Assembly: GCA_001896555.1 (NCBI GenBank)
Contig: MPOS01000028.1
Location: 153,184 to 217,183, forward strand
DNA: 64,000 nt
From: Candidatus Phosphitivorax anaerolimi
GTDB lineage: Bacteria; Desulfobacterota; Desulfomonilia; UBA1062
Direction: 5' to 3'
Part shown: piece after piece, positions 33,149 to 41,506 of the stretch
Layout: each line of letters starts with the position of its first letter
Position numbering within the stretch: position 1 is the stretch's first letter
Position numbers and translations under genes: made by a program
The notes under the pieces: model-generated
Database searches by the model: none
What the model was told of the DNA's origin: nothing
What the model saw: the letters and a program-made list of their open reading frames with translations, nothing else

Positions 33149-33375
33149 CCCTTAAAGCCCCCGGCCTCAGGCCTTCAGAGGATAGCGGCGATGAGACGTA
33201 CCGCCCGGCACACCCTCTTTCATATGAAAAAAGCTTTCACCGGTTTTCCCCCGCTGCACCGATGCACAGTGCGAGTAATAACCCTGCCGGACCGGAGGCT
33301 GTATTACCCATGCATTATCAACAACTTGATTGCAATAATGAGGCATCAGCGGAAAAGGCGCCAAAAAAAACCTGC

Positions 33376-33404
33376 TTGCATTATGAATCACTATTCAGTA
33401 GTAT
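33376..33404 (+). promoter_or_regulatory. Sigma-70-like promoter of the atpZ-I-B-E cluster
   Basis: TTGCAT at 33376-33381, 17-nt spacer, TAGTAT at 33399-33404. Predicted start is near 33411, about 26 nt before the atpZ ATG. Confidence 0.5.
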
Positions 33405-33436
33405 GCATGAATGGCAATAACCCGGGGCATAGGATA

Positions 33437-33685
33437 ATGGACAATAGAGAAAAGAAAAAAATGTATCTTACGGTTGCTGATTTGAGCACCATGGGAATCG
33501 CCATGGTGCTGTGCATCCTCCTTGGCCTCGCGGCAGGCTTCTATCTGGACAGAACGTTCGGTACAGAACCCATCCTCACCCTGTTGTTCATCTTCGGCGG
33601 CATCCTCGCCGGATTCCGGATCATGTACAAGACCTACATGAGATTCTTCAGCGAAGGAAAGTCCGATGGCCCCGATCACAAGTAA
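33437..33685 (+). CDS. atpZ: AtpZ/AtpI-type small membrane protein
   Basis: 82 residues from the ATG at 33437 (MDNREKKKMYLTVADLSTMGIAM). Two transmembrane helices: MGIAMVLCILLGLAAGFYLD and a second with LTLLFIFGGILAGFRIM. This is the AtpZ family (short F0F1-associated, proposed to act with AtpI in Mg2+ supply or c-ring assembly). The long upstream ORF extension has no protein-like character. It overlaps the next gene by 20 nt and heads the ATP synthase Fo cluster. Confidence 0.85.
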   Translation: MDNREKKKMYLTVADLSTMGIAMVLCILLGLAAGFYLDRTFGTEPILTLLFIFGGILAGFRIMYKTYMRFFSEGKSDGPDHK

Positions 33686-34052
33686 AGACCCCGTACAGAA
33701 GCGCATCGAGACCATTTCTGTCGGCATCTGGCTCCTGCTGTGCCTGGCGAGCCTCCTTGTCCTGGGCATGCACTTCGCCTCCGGGGTATTCATCGGCGGG
33801 GTGGTGTGCATGATCAATTACCAGTGGCTCTACCGGCATGCCAAGGCCGCCGTCACGCTTACCGCCCGGCAAGGAAGATCGTTCATGGCCAGGCGCTACT
33901 TCATCAGGCTGCTCACTATGGGCGTCGTTCTCTACCTGCTGATCGCCTATGTGAAAGTAGATATCTTCGGACTCCTGCTCGGGTTATCCGTCATCATCCT
34001 GGGTATCATGAGCTACGCGTGTTTCACGTATATTTTCGAGGGAGGGAACTGA
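33666..34052 (+). CDS. atpI: ATP synthase subunit I
   Basis: 128 residues with four predicted transmembrane helices, of the ATP synthase I family ([72 protein letters not shown]). AtpI-type proteins assist c-ring assembly and membrane insertion. It lies between atpZ and atpB, with one base between its stop and the atpB ATG. Confidence 0.85.
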   Translation: MAPITSKDPVQKRIETISVGIWLLLCLASLLVLGMHFASGVFIGGVVCMINYQWLYRHAKAAVTLTARQGRSFMARRYFIRLLTMGVVLYLLIAYVKVDIFGLLLGLSVIILGIMSYACFTYIFEGGN

Positions 34053-34053
34053 T

Positions 34054-34761
34054 ATGGAACACGGCTATCTTGTATTAGATTTCATCAACAAACCCCTTTA
34101 CCATTTCCTGCACGAACACTTCCATCTCACCGACGGCAACCACATGATCCAGGTTACCTTCACGTGGTTCTACATGATCATCATCATCCTGCTGTCGTTC
34201 CTCGTGGCACGCAGCATCAAACTGGTTCCCGGCAGACTTCAGAACTTTCTCGAGGTGGTGATCGGCGGGCTCAAGGGATTGCTGGTGGACACCATGGGTG
34301 AAAAGGGGATGATCTTTTTCCCGCTCATGGCTACGATCTTCCTCTTCATCCTCGTGTGCAACCTGGGCGGCATCATCCCGGGGTTCTATTCTCCCACCGC
34401 CAATCTCAACACCAATCTCTCCATGGCACTGACGGTCTTTCTCCTCACCCACATCGTCGGCGTGAAAATCCATGGTGTAAAATATATCAAGCAGTTCTTC
34501 GGGCCTGTCTGGTGGATGGCGCCCATCATGTTTCCGGTGGAGGTGATCGGACACCTCGCAAGGCCCCTGTCACTGACCATGCGGCTCTTCGGGAACATCT
34601 TCGGCGAGGACCTGGTGCTCATCGTGCTGCTCATCCTCGTTCCCTTCCTGATGCCTATCCCCATGCTCGTGCTCATGCTGTTCACCTCTCTCCTGCAGGC
34701 CTTTGTGTTCACCCTCCTCGCAATGATGTACATCAGCGGGGCAATGGAGGAGGGACACTAG
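34054..34761 (+). CDS. atpB: ATP synthase subunit a
   Basis: 235 residues, five or six transmembrane helices. The essential stator arginine is in [18 protein letters not shown] (Arg177), followed by the last helix [15 protein letters not shown]. It forms the two ion half-channels against the c-ring in Fo. Preceded by GGAGGGAACTG. The gene is separated from atpE by 127 nt that hold a strong hairpin. Confidence 0.96.
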   Translation: MEHGYLVLDFINKPLYHFLHEHFHLTDGNHMIQVTFTWFYMIIIILLSFLVARSIKLVPGRLQNFLEVVIGGLKGLLVDTMGEKGMIFFPLMATIFLFILVCNLGGIIPGFYSPTANLNTNLSMALTVFLLTHIVGVKIHGVKYIKQFFGPVWWMAPIMFPVEVIGHLARPLSLTMRLFGNIFGEDLVLIVLLILVPFLMPIPMLVLMLFTSLLQAFVFTLLAMMYISGAMEEGH

Positions 34762-34810
34762 GAAACGGTCGATGCTTCCGGAGATACGTCCTGATTGATG
34801 CTGAATGAGA

Positions 34811-34849
34811 AAAAAGCTGGTGAGTCCTGCGGTTGCTCGCCAGCTTTTT
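34811..34849 (+). terminator. Strong hairpin between atpB and atpE (attenuator or processing site)
   Basis: AAAAAGCTGGTGAG (34811-34824) pairs with CTCGCCAGCTTTTT (34836-34849) through 14 positions with one G-U, and an 11-nt loop. The A tract before and T tract after make it terminator-like on both strands, yet it lies inside an operon before the most highly needed subunit gene. It may limit readthrough, or instead protect a processed atpE mRNA. Confidence 0.7.
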
Positions 34850-34888
34850 GATAATATTGCGCTGAAAACAAAATATTAGGAGGATTTT

Positions 34889-35242
34889 ATGAAAAAGGTT
34901 TTTTATTGTTTGGGGGCTTCGGTATTCTTCTTGGCAGTCTTTGCAACCATGGCCTTCGCCCAGGAGGGCGGCGCAAGCCCTGAGGCAATCCAGTTCTTCA
35001 GCTGGATCGCCGTTGCCACCGGTATCGGCATGGGCATCGCGGCCATAGGCACCGGTATCGGACAGGGTCACGGCGTGCAGGGGGCCTGCGACGGCATCGC
35101 CCGGAACCCTGAGGCATCGGGCAAGATATTGACGGCACTCATTCTCGGTCTGGCAATGATCGAGTCTCTGGCCATTTACGCACTCGTCATAGAGCTCATC
35201 CTGCTCTATGCAAACCCCTTCCTTCAGTACGTCGTAGGATAA
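34889..35242 (+). CDS. atpE: ATP synthase subunit c with signal-peptide-like N-terminus
   Basis: 117 residues. Residues 1-24 (ending AFA) look like a cleavable signal peptide, as in several other c-subunits. The hairpin follows: helix 1 [19 protein letters not shown] (Gln59), polar loop ARNPEASGK, helix 2 [21 protein letters not shown] with ion-carrying Glu92 and Ser93. Gln in helix 1 with Glu-Ser in helix 2 resembles the Na+-binding signature, although the third Na+ position (Thr) is Leu here. A good AGGAGG precedes the ATG. No F1 or b-subunit genes follow, so F1 is encoded elsewhere. Confidence 0.95.
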   Translation: MKKVFYCLGASVFFLAVFATMAFAQEGGASPEAIQFFSWIAVATGIGMGIAAIGTGIGQGHGVQGACDGIARNPEASGKILTALILGLAMIESLAIYALVIELILLYANPFLQYVVG

Positions 35243-35257
35243 GAAGAGTGAAGGCCC

Positions 35258-35285
35258 GGGGCGGCCTCTGACAGGAGGCTGCCCC
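35258..35285 (+). terminator. Terminator hairpin after atpE
   Basis: GGGGCGGCCTC (35258-35268) pairs with GAGGCTGCCCC (35275-35285), one G-U pair and a 6-nt loop, starting 16 nt after the atpE stop. The following sequence is not a clean T tract (GCTTAAAAC), so efficiency is uncertain. Confidence 0.6.
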
Positions 35286-35475
35286 GCTTAAAACAAAGGG
35301 GCCGCCTCTTCATTCAGGTTTTATCACCAGCAGGGCTTAAAAGAAATAAAACCGCTTTCGTTCGAAAGACCATCTTCCCTTTTCCGGATGACAGACGCTT
35401 CTCTCCCATGCGAAAAGGCAGCCGATTGTCTCCGATACAGGTCCAACCCGGGCGCTGGAACGGCCCCTGAGCAGG

Positions 35476-35508
35476 CCGGGGCATAAAGCGCGCCGCTTTA
35501 AGCCCCGG
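35476..35508 (-). terminator. Probable terminator for the flagellar/csrA operon
   Basis: CCGGGGC AT AAAGCG / CGCTTT AA GCCCCGG: two perfect stem blocks (7 and 6 bp) separated by one 2-nt internal mismatch, with a 3-nt loop. It lies 64 nt downstream of the last minus-strand gene (stop at 35572). Confidence 0.55.
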
Positions 35509-35571
35509 GGCCTAATCCCCGGGATCTTCCCCGGTTCACCCGGCGGGGTTTAAGGAAATTTCTTTAGGATC

Positions 35572-35811
35572 TCACATCCCGATGAGGGCCTTGACCTTGT
35601 TTCTCCTCTCGTCATCCGAGAAAAGGAACACGAGGACACCCCCTGCGACTGCAGCGAGTGAAAGCGGCTTGAACAGAAATCGTAGGATCGACCTGATAAG
35701 AGACATCGTCCCTCCGATGATCCCGAATATGACGATGTCGGCGAGGATGAACTTAACGAGCTTGAATGGAAAGAGAATTGCACCCGTAATGAATCGGAAA
35801 AGAAAACCCAT
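35572..35811 (-). CDS. Small membrane protein, function unknown
   Basis: 79 residues, hydrophobic, with two or three membrane segments (FLFRFITGAILFPFKLVKFIL, IVIFGIIGGTMSLI, LAAVAGGVLVFLF) and a charged tail DDERRNKVKALIG. I do not recognise a family. A good ribosome site (GGAGGTATC) precedes the start, which supports translation. It is the last gene of the run that includes flgK and csrA, 57 nt after csrA. Confidence 0.6.
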   Translation of the reverse strand: MGFLFRFITGAILFPFKLVKFILADIVIFGIIGGTMSLIRSILRFLFKPLSLAAVAGGVLVFLFSDDERRNKVKALIGM

Positions 35812-35868
35812 GAAAGATACCTCCTGTCTTTACTCTATCTCTAAGTATAGTCTTCCGGCGACTACGCC

Positions 35869-36108
35869 TCAAGAATTCTTCTTGGTCATGATGAGCTCTT
35901 GAGCAACTCCGAGGGAATCCTTTGTGACGAGCGCCGCGCGCCTGTTTTCCTCCTGAATCTTGAGATAGATCTCTTCGCGGTGTACTTCGACGTTCTTCGG
36001 GGCGCGAATGCCCAGCTTGACCTGGGTCCCCTTGATCTCCACGACGGAGACCTGAATATCATCTCCTATCGCTACGGTTTCTCCTACCTTTCGGGTGAGT
36101 ATCAGCAA
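35869..36108 (-). CDS. csrA: Carbon storage regulator CsrA
   Basis: 79 residues. The N-terminus [27 protein letters not shown] and the following [16 protein letters not shown] match CsrA over the whole RNA-binding beta-sandwich, including the Arg of the HREEIY strand. The tail is about 18 residues longer than in E. coli CsrA. It binds GGA motifs in mRNAs and represses translation, in many flagellated bacteria that of flagellin, antagonised by FliW. Placed 47 nt after flgK; the usual neighbours flgL and fliW are absent here. Confidence 0.96.
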   Translation of the reverse strand: MLILTRKVGETVAIGDDIQVSVVEIKGTQVKLGIRAPKNVEVHREEIYLKIQEENRRAALVTKDSLGVAQELIMTKKNS

Positions 36109-36155
36109 TCATCCCCCCATAAACACCGCTCTTTTTAGGTGGGAATACTACCTGA

Positions 36156-37943
36156 TTATTTTACGGAAAGCAATGTCTGCATCATCTCGTCGCACACGGA
36201 TATGAGCTTTGCCGCAGCCTGATAGAGGTGCTGATACTTCAGTATGTCGGCCATCTCCTCATCGAGGTTGACGCCGGTCACGCTTTCCTTTCTTTGGATA
36301 TACTGATCAAGGAGCGTCTCGTTGTACTTTTTGTTGAGGCTCGCGTTCTGGACATCCACTCCCACTTCGGCGATGAACGAGCTGAAGTACGCATCGAGGG
36401 TGGTGTCAAGCCCTGTTCCTCCGAGATTCGAGATCACCTGGTCCTGGACGGAATAGATAGCCAGGGCCACATTGTTCATCCCGGGCGCCACCCTGTTGTT
36501 GCTGTCGAGGTATCCGGCTGCAATCCGTGACGAGTCGGCCGTGAGTTCCCTGTTGATGCCGAGGGTCTGCGTGATATCGAACACATCGTCATTCGGCATG
36601 CCGGATTCCTCGATCCAGGAAAAGAAGGTGTTCACCCCCATGACGGCGAGGGCGTTGCTCGATTCCGCACCGATCGAATGCTTGATAGCAAAGGTATGGC
36701 CCCCGTTGGCCTGGATGGTGAAGAAGCCGTCAGCGTTCAGAGAAGCGGTGATCTCTCCGCCCCCGGCACCGGCCTCGGTGTTGATCTCGGTGATCAGATC
36801 ACCCACGGTACTGCCTGCGGGGTCGATAACATACGTATTGGTCACTGCTCCTGATGCGTCATATGCCACGATCTCGAACTGCCCTCCAGGCACGAATCGG
36901 TCGGAGAACAGGAAGTCCGCACCCAGGTCATCGGTTAGAGCGGTTATCTCAACAGTACCCGTCAGAGAGCTCACCGGGTCCAGCCCTACCCCTTCGGAGT
37001 GGAGTGAGTTCACCTGCCACACCAGCTCCTTGACCAGGGAGTTCATGGAATCGAGATACGAGCCGATCTTGGTGTCCCGCACGTTCGCCCATCCGGCGAT
37101 CCTCCCCCCTTCCAGCTTGTTCGTGACATTGACGCTCCTTCCCGAAAGGTCCTTCCACAGGATTTCGGTCAACCCGGTGTCGTCATTGCGCTGGCAATCG
37201 ATGGTATAGTGGTCCTTTCCCAGCACCAGCGGGGTGCCGCCCAGGATGTACACCATCACCTGCCCCGACGACTCCTCCTCATAGTAACTGATGTCCAGGT
37301 ATTCGGCGAGGTTCTCAAGGAGGACCTCCCGCCGGTCGCGCAGATCGTTCGCATTGATGATGCCGTCGATCTCGACGCTGGAGATCTGTTTGTTGAGATC
37401 GGCTATCTGACTTATGATCCCATTGATCTGGTTCACCGATCCCCGTATGCTGGAATCGAGGTGCCTCTGGTATTCCCTGAGGTTGTAGTCGAGATCTCTT
37501 ATGAACTGGATGAGGTTGTTCGATTTCGCCAGCAGGGACTCACGCTCGGGGGATCCCTCAGGATTGTTGGAGAGATCGCTCCAGGCGTTCCAGAACTCGC
37601 CCATGATCTTGTTGAGCCCATACTCGTCGCTTTCGTTGAATATGGTCTCGATCTCCTCCATGGCGCTGTTCTGTGCGTCCCAATAGTAATACTTGGATTT
37701 CTTGAGAGTCACCTGTTCATTAATGAAGGCGTCATAGTATCGCGTCACTTCCGTGGCCTTCACCCCGGTACCCATCTGACCCGGCCCCATGGTGATGGGA
37801 ACATTCGACTCCACCTTAAGCTGCTGCCGTGAATAGCCTGGAGTATTGGCGTTTGCGATATTATGCGATAGCACCTCGATGGCCAGCTGTGACGAATACA
37901 GCGACCACCTGGCGATATCCAGTGCTCCTCCGATTCCCGGCAT
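36156..37943 (-). CDS. flgK: Flagellar hook-associated protein 1 FlgK
   Basis: 595 residues. The N-terminal rod-type signature LYSSQLAIEVLSHNIANANTPGYSRQ and the C-terminal GVNLDEEMADILKYQHLYQAAAKLISVCDEMMQTLL are diagnostic. The middle contains the usual variable domain. It forms the junction between hook and filament, secreted through the flagellar export gate with FlgN as chaperone; flgN lies one base upstream in the same operon. No flgL follows, unlike most operons. Confidence 0.95.
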   Translation of the reverse strand: MPGIGGALDIARWSLYSSQLAIEVLSHNIANANTPGYSRQQLKVESNVPITMGPGQMGTGVKATEVTRYYDAFINEQVTLKKSKYYYWDAQNSAMEEIETIFNESDEYGLNKIMGEFWNAWSDLSNNPEGSPERESLLAKSNNLIQFIRDLDYNLREYQRHLDSSIRGSVNQINGIISQIADLNKQISSVEIDGIINANDLRDRREVLLENLAEYLDISYYEEESSGQVMVYILGGTPLVLGKDHYTIDCQRNDDTGLTEILWKDLSGRSVNVTNKLEGGRIAGWANVRDTKIGSYLDSMNSLVKELVWQVNSLHSEGVGLDPVSSLTGTVEITALTDDLGADFLFSDRFVPGGQFEIVAYDASGAVTNTYVIDPAGSTVGDLITEINTEAGAGGGEITASLNADGFFTIQANGGHTFAIKHSIGAESSNALAVMGVNTFFSWIEESGMPNDDVFDITQTLGINRELTADSSRIAAGYLDSNNRVAPGMNNVALAIYSVQDQVISNLGGTGLDTTLDAYFSSFIAEVGVDVQNASLNKKYNETLLDQYIQRKESVTGVNLDEEMADILKYQHLYQAAAKLISVCDEMMQTLLSVK

Positions 37944-37944
37944 A

Positions 37945-38388
37945 TCACGCTCCTGTATTTATGGCCCGGGGGAACCCTCCGGACTTCTTTCCCTGGCGGT
38001 TGTATCCGTTCTTCTCTCCGGAGAAGAAGATCTCAAGCTGGTTCCCGATTTCCTCCAGCCTGCCGGTTACCAGGGACTTGGACAGCTCATTGAGACCTGA
38101 TGCCCTTTTCCAGAGCATCACGAGCTCCTGCTGGAGAAGGCGTATCCGCTCTGCGCAACGGGGATTCGGCTCGCCCTCCAAGGCGTCCATCTCCTGCCTG
38201 TTTTCCTGGATATCATGGAGAATCCGGTACTTCTCGGGCATGGATTCCTCGAGCGACTCGACGTCCTGATTGGCGATGAACTCAAGCTCTTCCCGGAGAA
38301 GCTCGGTGAGACGCTCCACCAGCTCTTTCTCCCTCTCGATCCGTCCGATCATCCGGGTATATGCAGTGCTGTCGGATTCAGTCATCAT
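37945..38388 (-). CDS. flgN: FlgN-like flagellar export chaperone
   Basis: 147 residues from the ATG at 38388 (MMTESDSTAYTRMIG), preceded by GGGAG; the frame is open further upstream, but that part is less protein-like. It is highly charged and helical throughout (ERLTELLREELEFIANQDVESLEE, PEKYRILHDIQENRQEMDALEG), as in FlgN. FlgN sequences diverge quickly; position directly before flgK is the main support. It should bind FlgK (and FlgL) in the cytosol before export. Confidence 0.78.
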   Translation of the reverse strand: MMTESDSTAYTRMIGRIEREKELVERLTELLREELEFIANQDVESLEESMPEKYRILHDIQENRQEMDALEGEPNPRCAERIRLLQQELVMLWKRASGLNELSKSLVTGRLEEIGNQLEIFFSGEKNGYNRQGKKSGGFPRAINTGA

Positions 38389-38445
38389 GCCGTCTCCCTC
38401 TCTTTTCCTCTTTGCTCTGGCGGGATAAGGTCTCGATATCATATC

Positions 38446-38754
38446 TTATCGGCCTCCCCCCTGCCCCCTTGATTCAGCCTCTTGCATGTTCAAGGCCTGC
38501 ATGTGCTGCCTGAGCATGTCTCCGATCCCCAATGCGCCCGATTCGGCCATGGACCGGGCAATAGACTGAAAGAGCATGTCCTTATAGATATCCGACGCCA
38601 GACCTTCACCGAACAGTCCGTCCGGCATCGATTCTCCCATGGTTTTCAACAGCTGGTGGGCAAAGATGGACTCGAACTCCTTGCAGGCCAGATCGACCGC
38701 CTTGGCCGGGTTCGACTCCCTGATATGGTGCAGCTCTGCAATTCCCCTGATCAT
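38446..38754 (-). CDS. flgJ: Rod-binding protein FlgJ, N-terminal domain only
   Basis: 102 residues matching the rod-binding domain: CKEFESIFAHQLLKTMGESMPDGLFG and ASDIYKDMLFQSIARSMAESGALGIGDML. The C-terminal peptidoglycan hydrolase domain found in enterobacterial FlgJ is absent, which is normal for many other phyla; a separate wall hydrolase would then be needed for rod penetration. It overlaps flgI by 4 nt. Confidence 0.88.
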   Translation of the reverse strand: MIRGIAELHHIRESNPAKAVDLACKEFESIFAHQLLKTMGESMPDGLFGEGLASDIYKDMLFQSIARSMAESGALGIGDMLRQHMQALNMQEAESRGQGGGR

Positions 38755-39836
38755 ATGACCTCCAGGTCAGCATGCAGCGCGCCGGTTCTCTTGATGCACT
38801 GGAGGATGATCACCAGGTCCCTGGGCGAGACGCCGATGGCATTGAGTGCAGAGACGAGATCGCCGATGCTGGTGCCTGTGGGAAGCATCACCAGCTGCTG
38901 CCCGCCCTCTTTCACACTGATCCCGGTCTGAGGGGTGACTGTGGTGACGCCCCGGGAGAAGGGACCGGGCTGCGACACGGCCGGTTCCTCGGTGATCTCG
39001 ATGCTCAAGTTTCCGTGAGCAATGGCGACCGTCGAAATTCTGACGCTGCTTCCCATGACAACGGTGCCGGTCCGCTCGTTGACGACCACCCGCGCCCGGA
39101 CATCGGGGGAGACCTCGATGGATTCGATCAGGGCGATGAACTCCACGGTCCTGTCCCTATAACCCTCGGGGATGTTCACCTCGATGGTGGAAAGGTCGAT
39201 TGCCCTGGCCACCGGGTCTCCCAGCCGGCTGTTGATGGATTTCACCGTGCGGGAGACCGTGGTGAAGTCCGGGCTGTTCATGACCAGTGTCAGCTTCTGC
39301 CCGAGATCGAGTTCGAGAGACCGCTCGACCACGGCGCCTCCGGGTACCATGCCCACGGTGGGAAAGTTCCTGGTCACCTCCGAGCCGGATGACCCGCCCA
39401 CGGAGAACCCGCCCACGGAGATCGGTCCCTGGGCCAGCGCGTACACCTTGCCGTCAGCCCCGTGAAGGGGAGTCGAGATCAGGGTGCCGCCGGCTAGCGA
39501 CGATGCATCACCCACCGAAGAGACCGTGCAATCCAGCTTCTGGGAGCTCCTGGCAAAGGGAGGAAGATTGGCGGTCACCATGACGGCCGCCACGTTCTTG
39601 ACCTTGAGCATGTTGGGGTCAACGGTGATGCCCATGTTCCTGAGCATATTGGCAAGCGACCGGATGGTGAACTGCGATCCAGCCTTGTCACCCGTCCCGT
39701 TGAGTCCGACCACGAGCCCGTATCCCGCCAGCCGGTTTTCCCTCACACCCTGGATCTCCACCATGTCCTTGACCCGCACGGCCCAGACATCCGCTGCGAG
39801 GAAAGCGAAAAGGCATATCAAGATCAGTCTCTTCAC
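38751..39836 (-). CDS. flgI: Flagellar P-ring protein FlgI
   Basis: 361 residues, normal length. A signal peptide (LILICLFAFLAADVWA) is followed by the family signatures VKDMVEIQGVRENRLAGYGLVVGLNGTGDK and LANMLRNMGI, and the C-terminal GTSIGDLVSALNAIGVSPRDLVIILQCIKRTGALHADLEVI, quoted in parts. It forms the periplasmic P-ring bushing around the rod. Overlaps the flgJ start; lies 8 nt after flgH. Confidence 0.96.
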   Translation of the reverse strand: MKRLILICLFAFLAADVWAVRVKDMVEIQGVRENRLAGYGLVVGLNGTGDKAGSQFTIRSLANMLRNMGITVDPNMLKVKNVAAVMVTANLPPFARSSQKLDCTVSSVGDASSLAGGTLISTPLHGADGKVYALAQGPISVGGFSVGGSSGSEVTRNFPTVGMVPGGAVVERSLELDLGQKLTLVMNSPDFTTVSRTVKSINSRLGDPVARAIDLSTIEVNIPEGYRDRTVEFIALIESIEVSPDVRARVVVNERTGTVVMGSSVRISTVAIAHGNLSIEITEEPAVSQPGPFSRGVTTVTPQTGISVKEGGQQLVMLPTGTSIGDLVSALNAIGVSPRDLVIILQCIKRTGALHADLEVI

Positions 39837-39844
39837 GGCACACC

Positions 39845-40540
39845 TCAGAACGGCCAGACCTTGTCGATGGCCCGGGCGATGAATCCTTTGTTCTGCTGAT
39901 CCCCGATGATGCCGCTTCCGTAGTAGTCGAGTTGCATGTCAGCGATGTACGTGGACTGGATGGTGTTGTTCACGCTGATGTCCTCGGGCCGGATGATCCC
40001 GGAGATGATGATGTACTGGTTCTCGCTGTTCACCCGGGTCTGCTTCTTGCCCCGGATCACCATGTTCCCCGAAGGGAGGATGCGCTCGACGCGCGCGGAC
40101 ACCGTGCCCGATATCGTTCCCTTTCGGGAGGTCTTTCCCTCGCCTTCGAACTCGGAGGCCGAGGACGCGCTGACAGAGGGCGTGATCCCGTATCCGAGCA
40201 CGGATGACCGGTCGAGGGGAAGTCCCAGCACGTCGGCGATGGAGTTGTCCATGGAGCTTGTCCTGTCGGCCTCGGTCTTGGCCTCCTTGTTGGCGGACGA
40301 GCTCTCGACGATCTGGACCACCACGATGTCACCCACCCGGTGCGCCCGGGCGTCGCTGTACATGTCCGTGAATTTGGCGCCCGGACTCCAGAGCGATCCT
40401 GGCGAGGCAGGGCCTTCGTACGGTTCTTCCACGGGAATGGCGAACTGGTCTTCACTCAGGCCTGGAGGCGGTTTCATGTGAGAGCACGCACTGAGAGAAA
40501 TGATCACAGCGAGGAGAAAAACTGTCTGATATACCTTCAT
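39845..40540 (-). CDS. flgH: Flagellar L-ring lipoprotein FlgH
   Basis: 231 residues. The lipobox LSAC (about residues 16-19) marks a lipoprotein. Signatures GSLWSPGAKFTDMYSDARAHRVGDIVVVQIVESSSANKEA and the NMVIRGKKQTRVNSENQYIIISGIIRPEDI segment, with the terminal AQ/DLDYYGSGIIGDQQ-type ending, are typical. It forms the outer-membrane L-ring. The gene order flgA-flgH-flgI-flgJ is conserved in deltaproteobacteria. Confidence 0.96.
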   Translation of the reverse strand: MKVYQTVFLLAVIISLSACSHMKPPPGLSEDQFAIPVEEPYEGPASPGSLWSPGAKFTDMYSDARAHRVGDIVVVQIVESSSANKEAKTEADRTSSMDNSIADVLGLPLDRSSVLGYGITPSVSASSASEFEGEGKTSRKGTISGTVSARVERILPSGNMVIRGKKQTRVNSENQYIIISGIIRPEDISVNNTIQSTYIADMQLDYYGSGIIGDQQNKGFIARAIDKVWPF

Positions 40541-40549
40541 CTATCCCTC

Positions 40550-41497
40550 CTAAAACATAACCTCGATACGTGATGCAGCAATAACAGTGCCAAAGACCTT
40601 TTTCCCTGAGGATGTATTCTTCACCGGGATCTGCTCTTCAAGAAACCCGTCCTTGAGCGCGACGCCCAGGTCACGCACCACCAGACCATCGCGCCTGGCC
40701 TCGATGAATACCGGATCTCCCCTGCTGATGAGCGGGGGCTGCTCGATGTTCGACCTGAGCAGGGGCGAGCCTGCGTGCAGGGATCCCTTGAGGCGCATGC
40801 CTGCACACTCTTTCTTGTCCCACACGAGCGGCGGATAGGTGGAAATGTCCAGACGCTTCATTTCCAGATCGGCCTCGCCGATCACGGCTCCCCGGGTGAG
40901 GTTCGTCCGCGCTACCGGCACTAAGGCCATGACCCGCACCTTCCCGCTCACCCGGCATGATACGGCCGAGGCCCCCAGGCCTGCGGTCAGTGTTGCCGGG
41001 GTGAGGCCCAAAAAGTCCTCCCGGGGGGAAAATTTTGCCTGGACGGCATGCCGGTATTTCTCGGGAACCCGGAAGCCGACGGGGACCTTCACATCCTCGA
41101 TCACCACCTCGCCCGCCTTTTTCCACGGACTGTTCTTCAAGACTGCATTCCGGTAGAGATCCGCCAGTTCCTTTGCGGAAATGGCCACGAACTTCTCGCA
41201 TACCTGCACGCTTGGGGAACCTTCCATGATCACGGGCTTCCGGTAATGCTCCCCGATCTTCCCGGCAACGAACTCTGATGTGAGGGTCACGCCCAGGGAA
41301 CCGGCAGGCGTCTTCATGATGGGGATGCCGGAAAGTGCCGCCCTGTCCGTTCCCTCAATCGTTGCGATGTCCTTCAGAAAAATGTGCTCGCCCGATACAA
41401 ACGCCTTCTGAAGGAGTATCACCCTGCTCTCGCCCATGGCCTCAGCCGTGCTGAAAGTGAGGGTGATAAAAACACTCAGGAGCACCAGCAGCTTCAT
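40550..41497 (-). CDS. flgA: Flagellar P-ring assembly chaperone FlgA
   Basis: 315 residues: signal peptide (about 1-20), an N-terminal region with VFVSGEHIFLKDIATIEG-like sequence, then the SAF/ChapFlgA domain (VPVARTNLTRGAVIGEADLEMKRLDIS and GDPVFIEARRDGLVVRDLGVALKDGFLEEQIPVKNTSSGKKVFGTV, in pieces). It is a periplasmic chaperone for FlgI. It lies 9 nt after flgG. The length is at the long end for the family because of the extra N-terminal repeat. Confidence 0.92.
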   Translation of the reverse strand: MKLLVLLSVFITLTFSTAEAMGESRVILLQKAFVSGEHIFLKDIATIEGTDRAALSGIPIMKTPAGSLGVTLTSEFVAGKIGEHYRKPVIMEGSPSVQVCEKFVAISAKELADLYRNAVLKNSPWKKAGEVVIEDVKVPVGFRVPEKYRHAVQAKFSPREDFLGLTPATLTAGLGASAVSCRVSGKVRVMALVPVARTNLTRGAVIGEADLEMKRLDISTYPPLVWDKKECAGMRLKGSLHAGSPLLRSNIEQPPLISRGDPVFIEARRDGLVVRDLGVALKDGFLEEQIPVKNTSSGKKVFGTVIAASRIEVMF

Positions 41498-41506
41498 CTT
41501 TTTTCC

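Larger units (their letters stand above)
33112..33436. other. Divergent intergenic region between Ahb-hemL and the atp genes
   Basis: 325 nt with promoters for both directions and no credible gene. The right half is AT-rich (AACAACTTGATTGCAATAATG, then ATTATGAATCACTATTCAG). The ORF that runs through it toward atpZ is only an upstream extension of the atpZ frame. Confidence 0.5.
35243..35571. other. 329-nt convergent intergenic region
   Basis: Between atpE (plus) and the small membrane protein at 35572 (minus). It holds the hairpins at 35258-35285 and 35476-35508 and a GC-rich run of short repeats (CCCCGGGG, CCGGTTCACCCGG). No gene was recognised. Confidence 0.5.
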
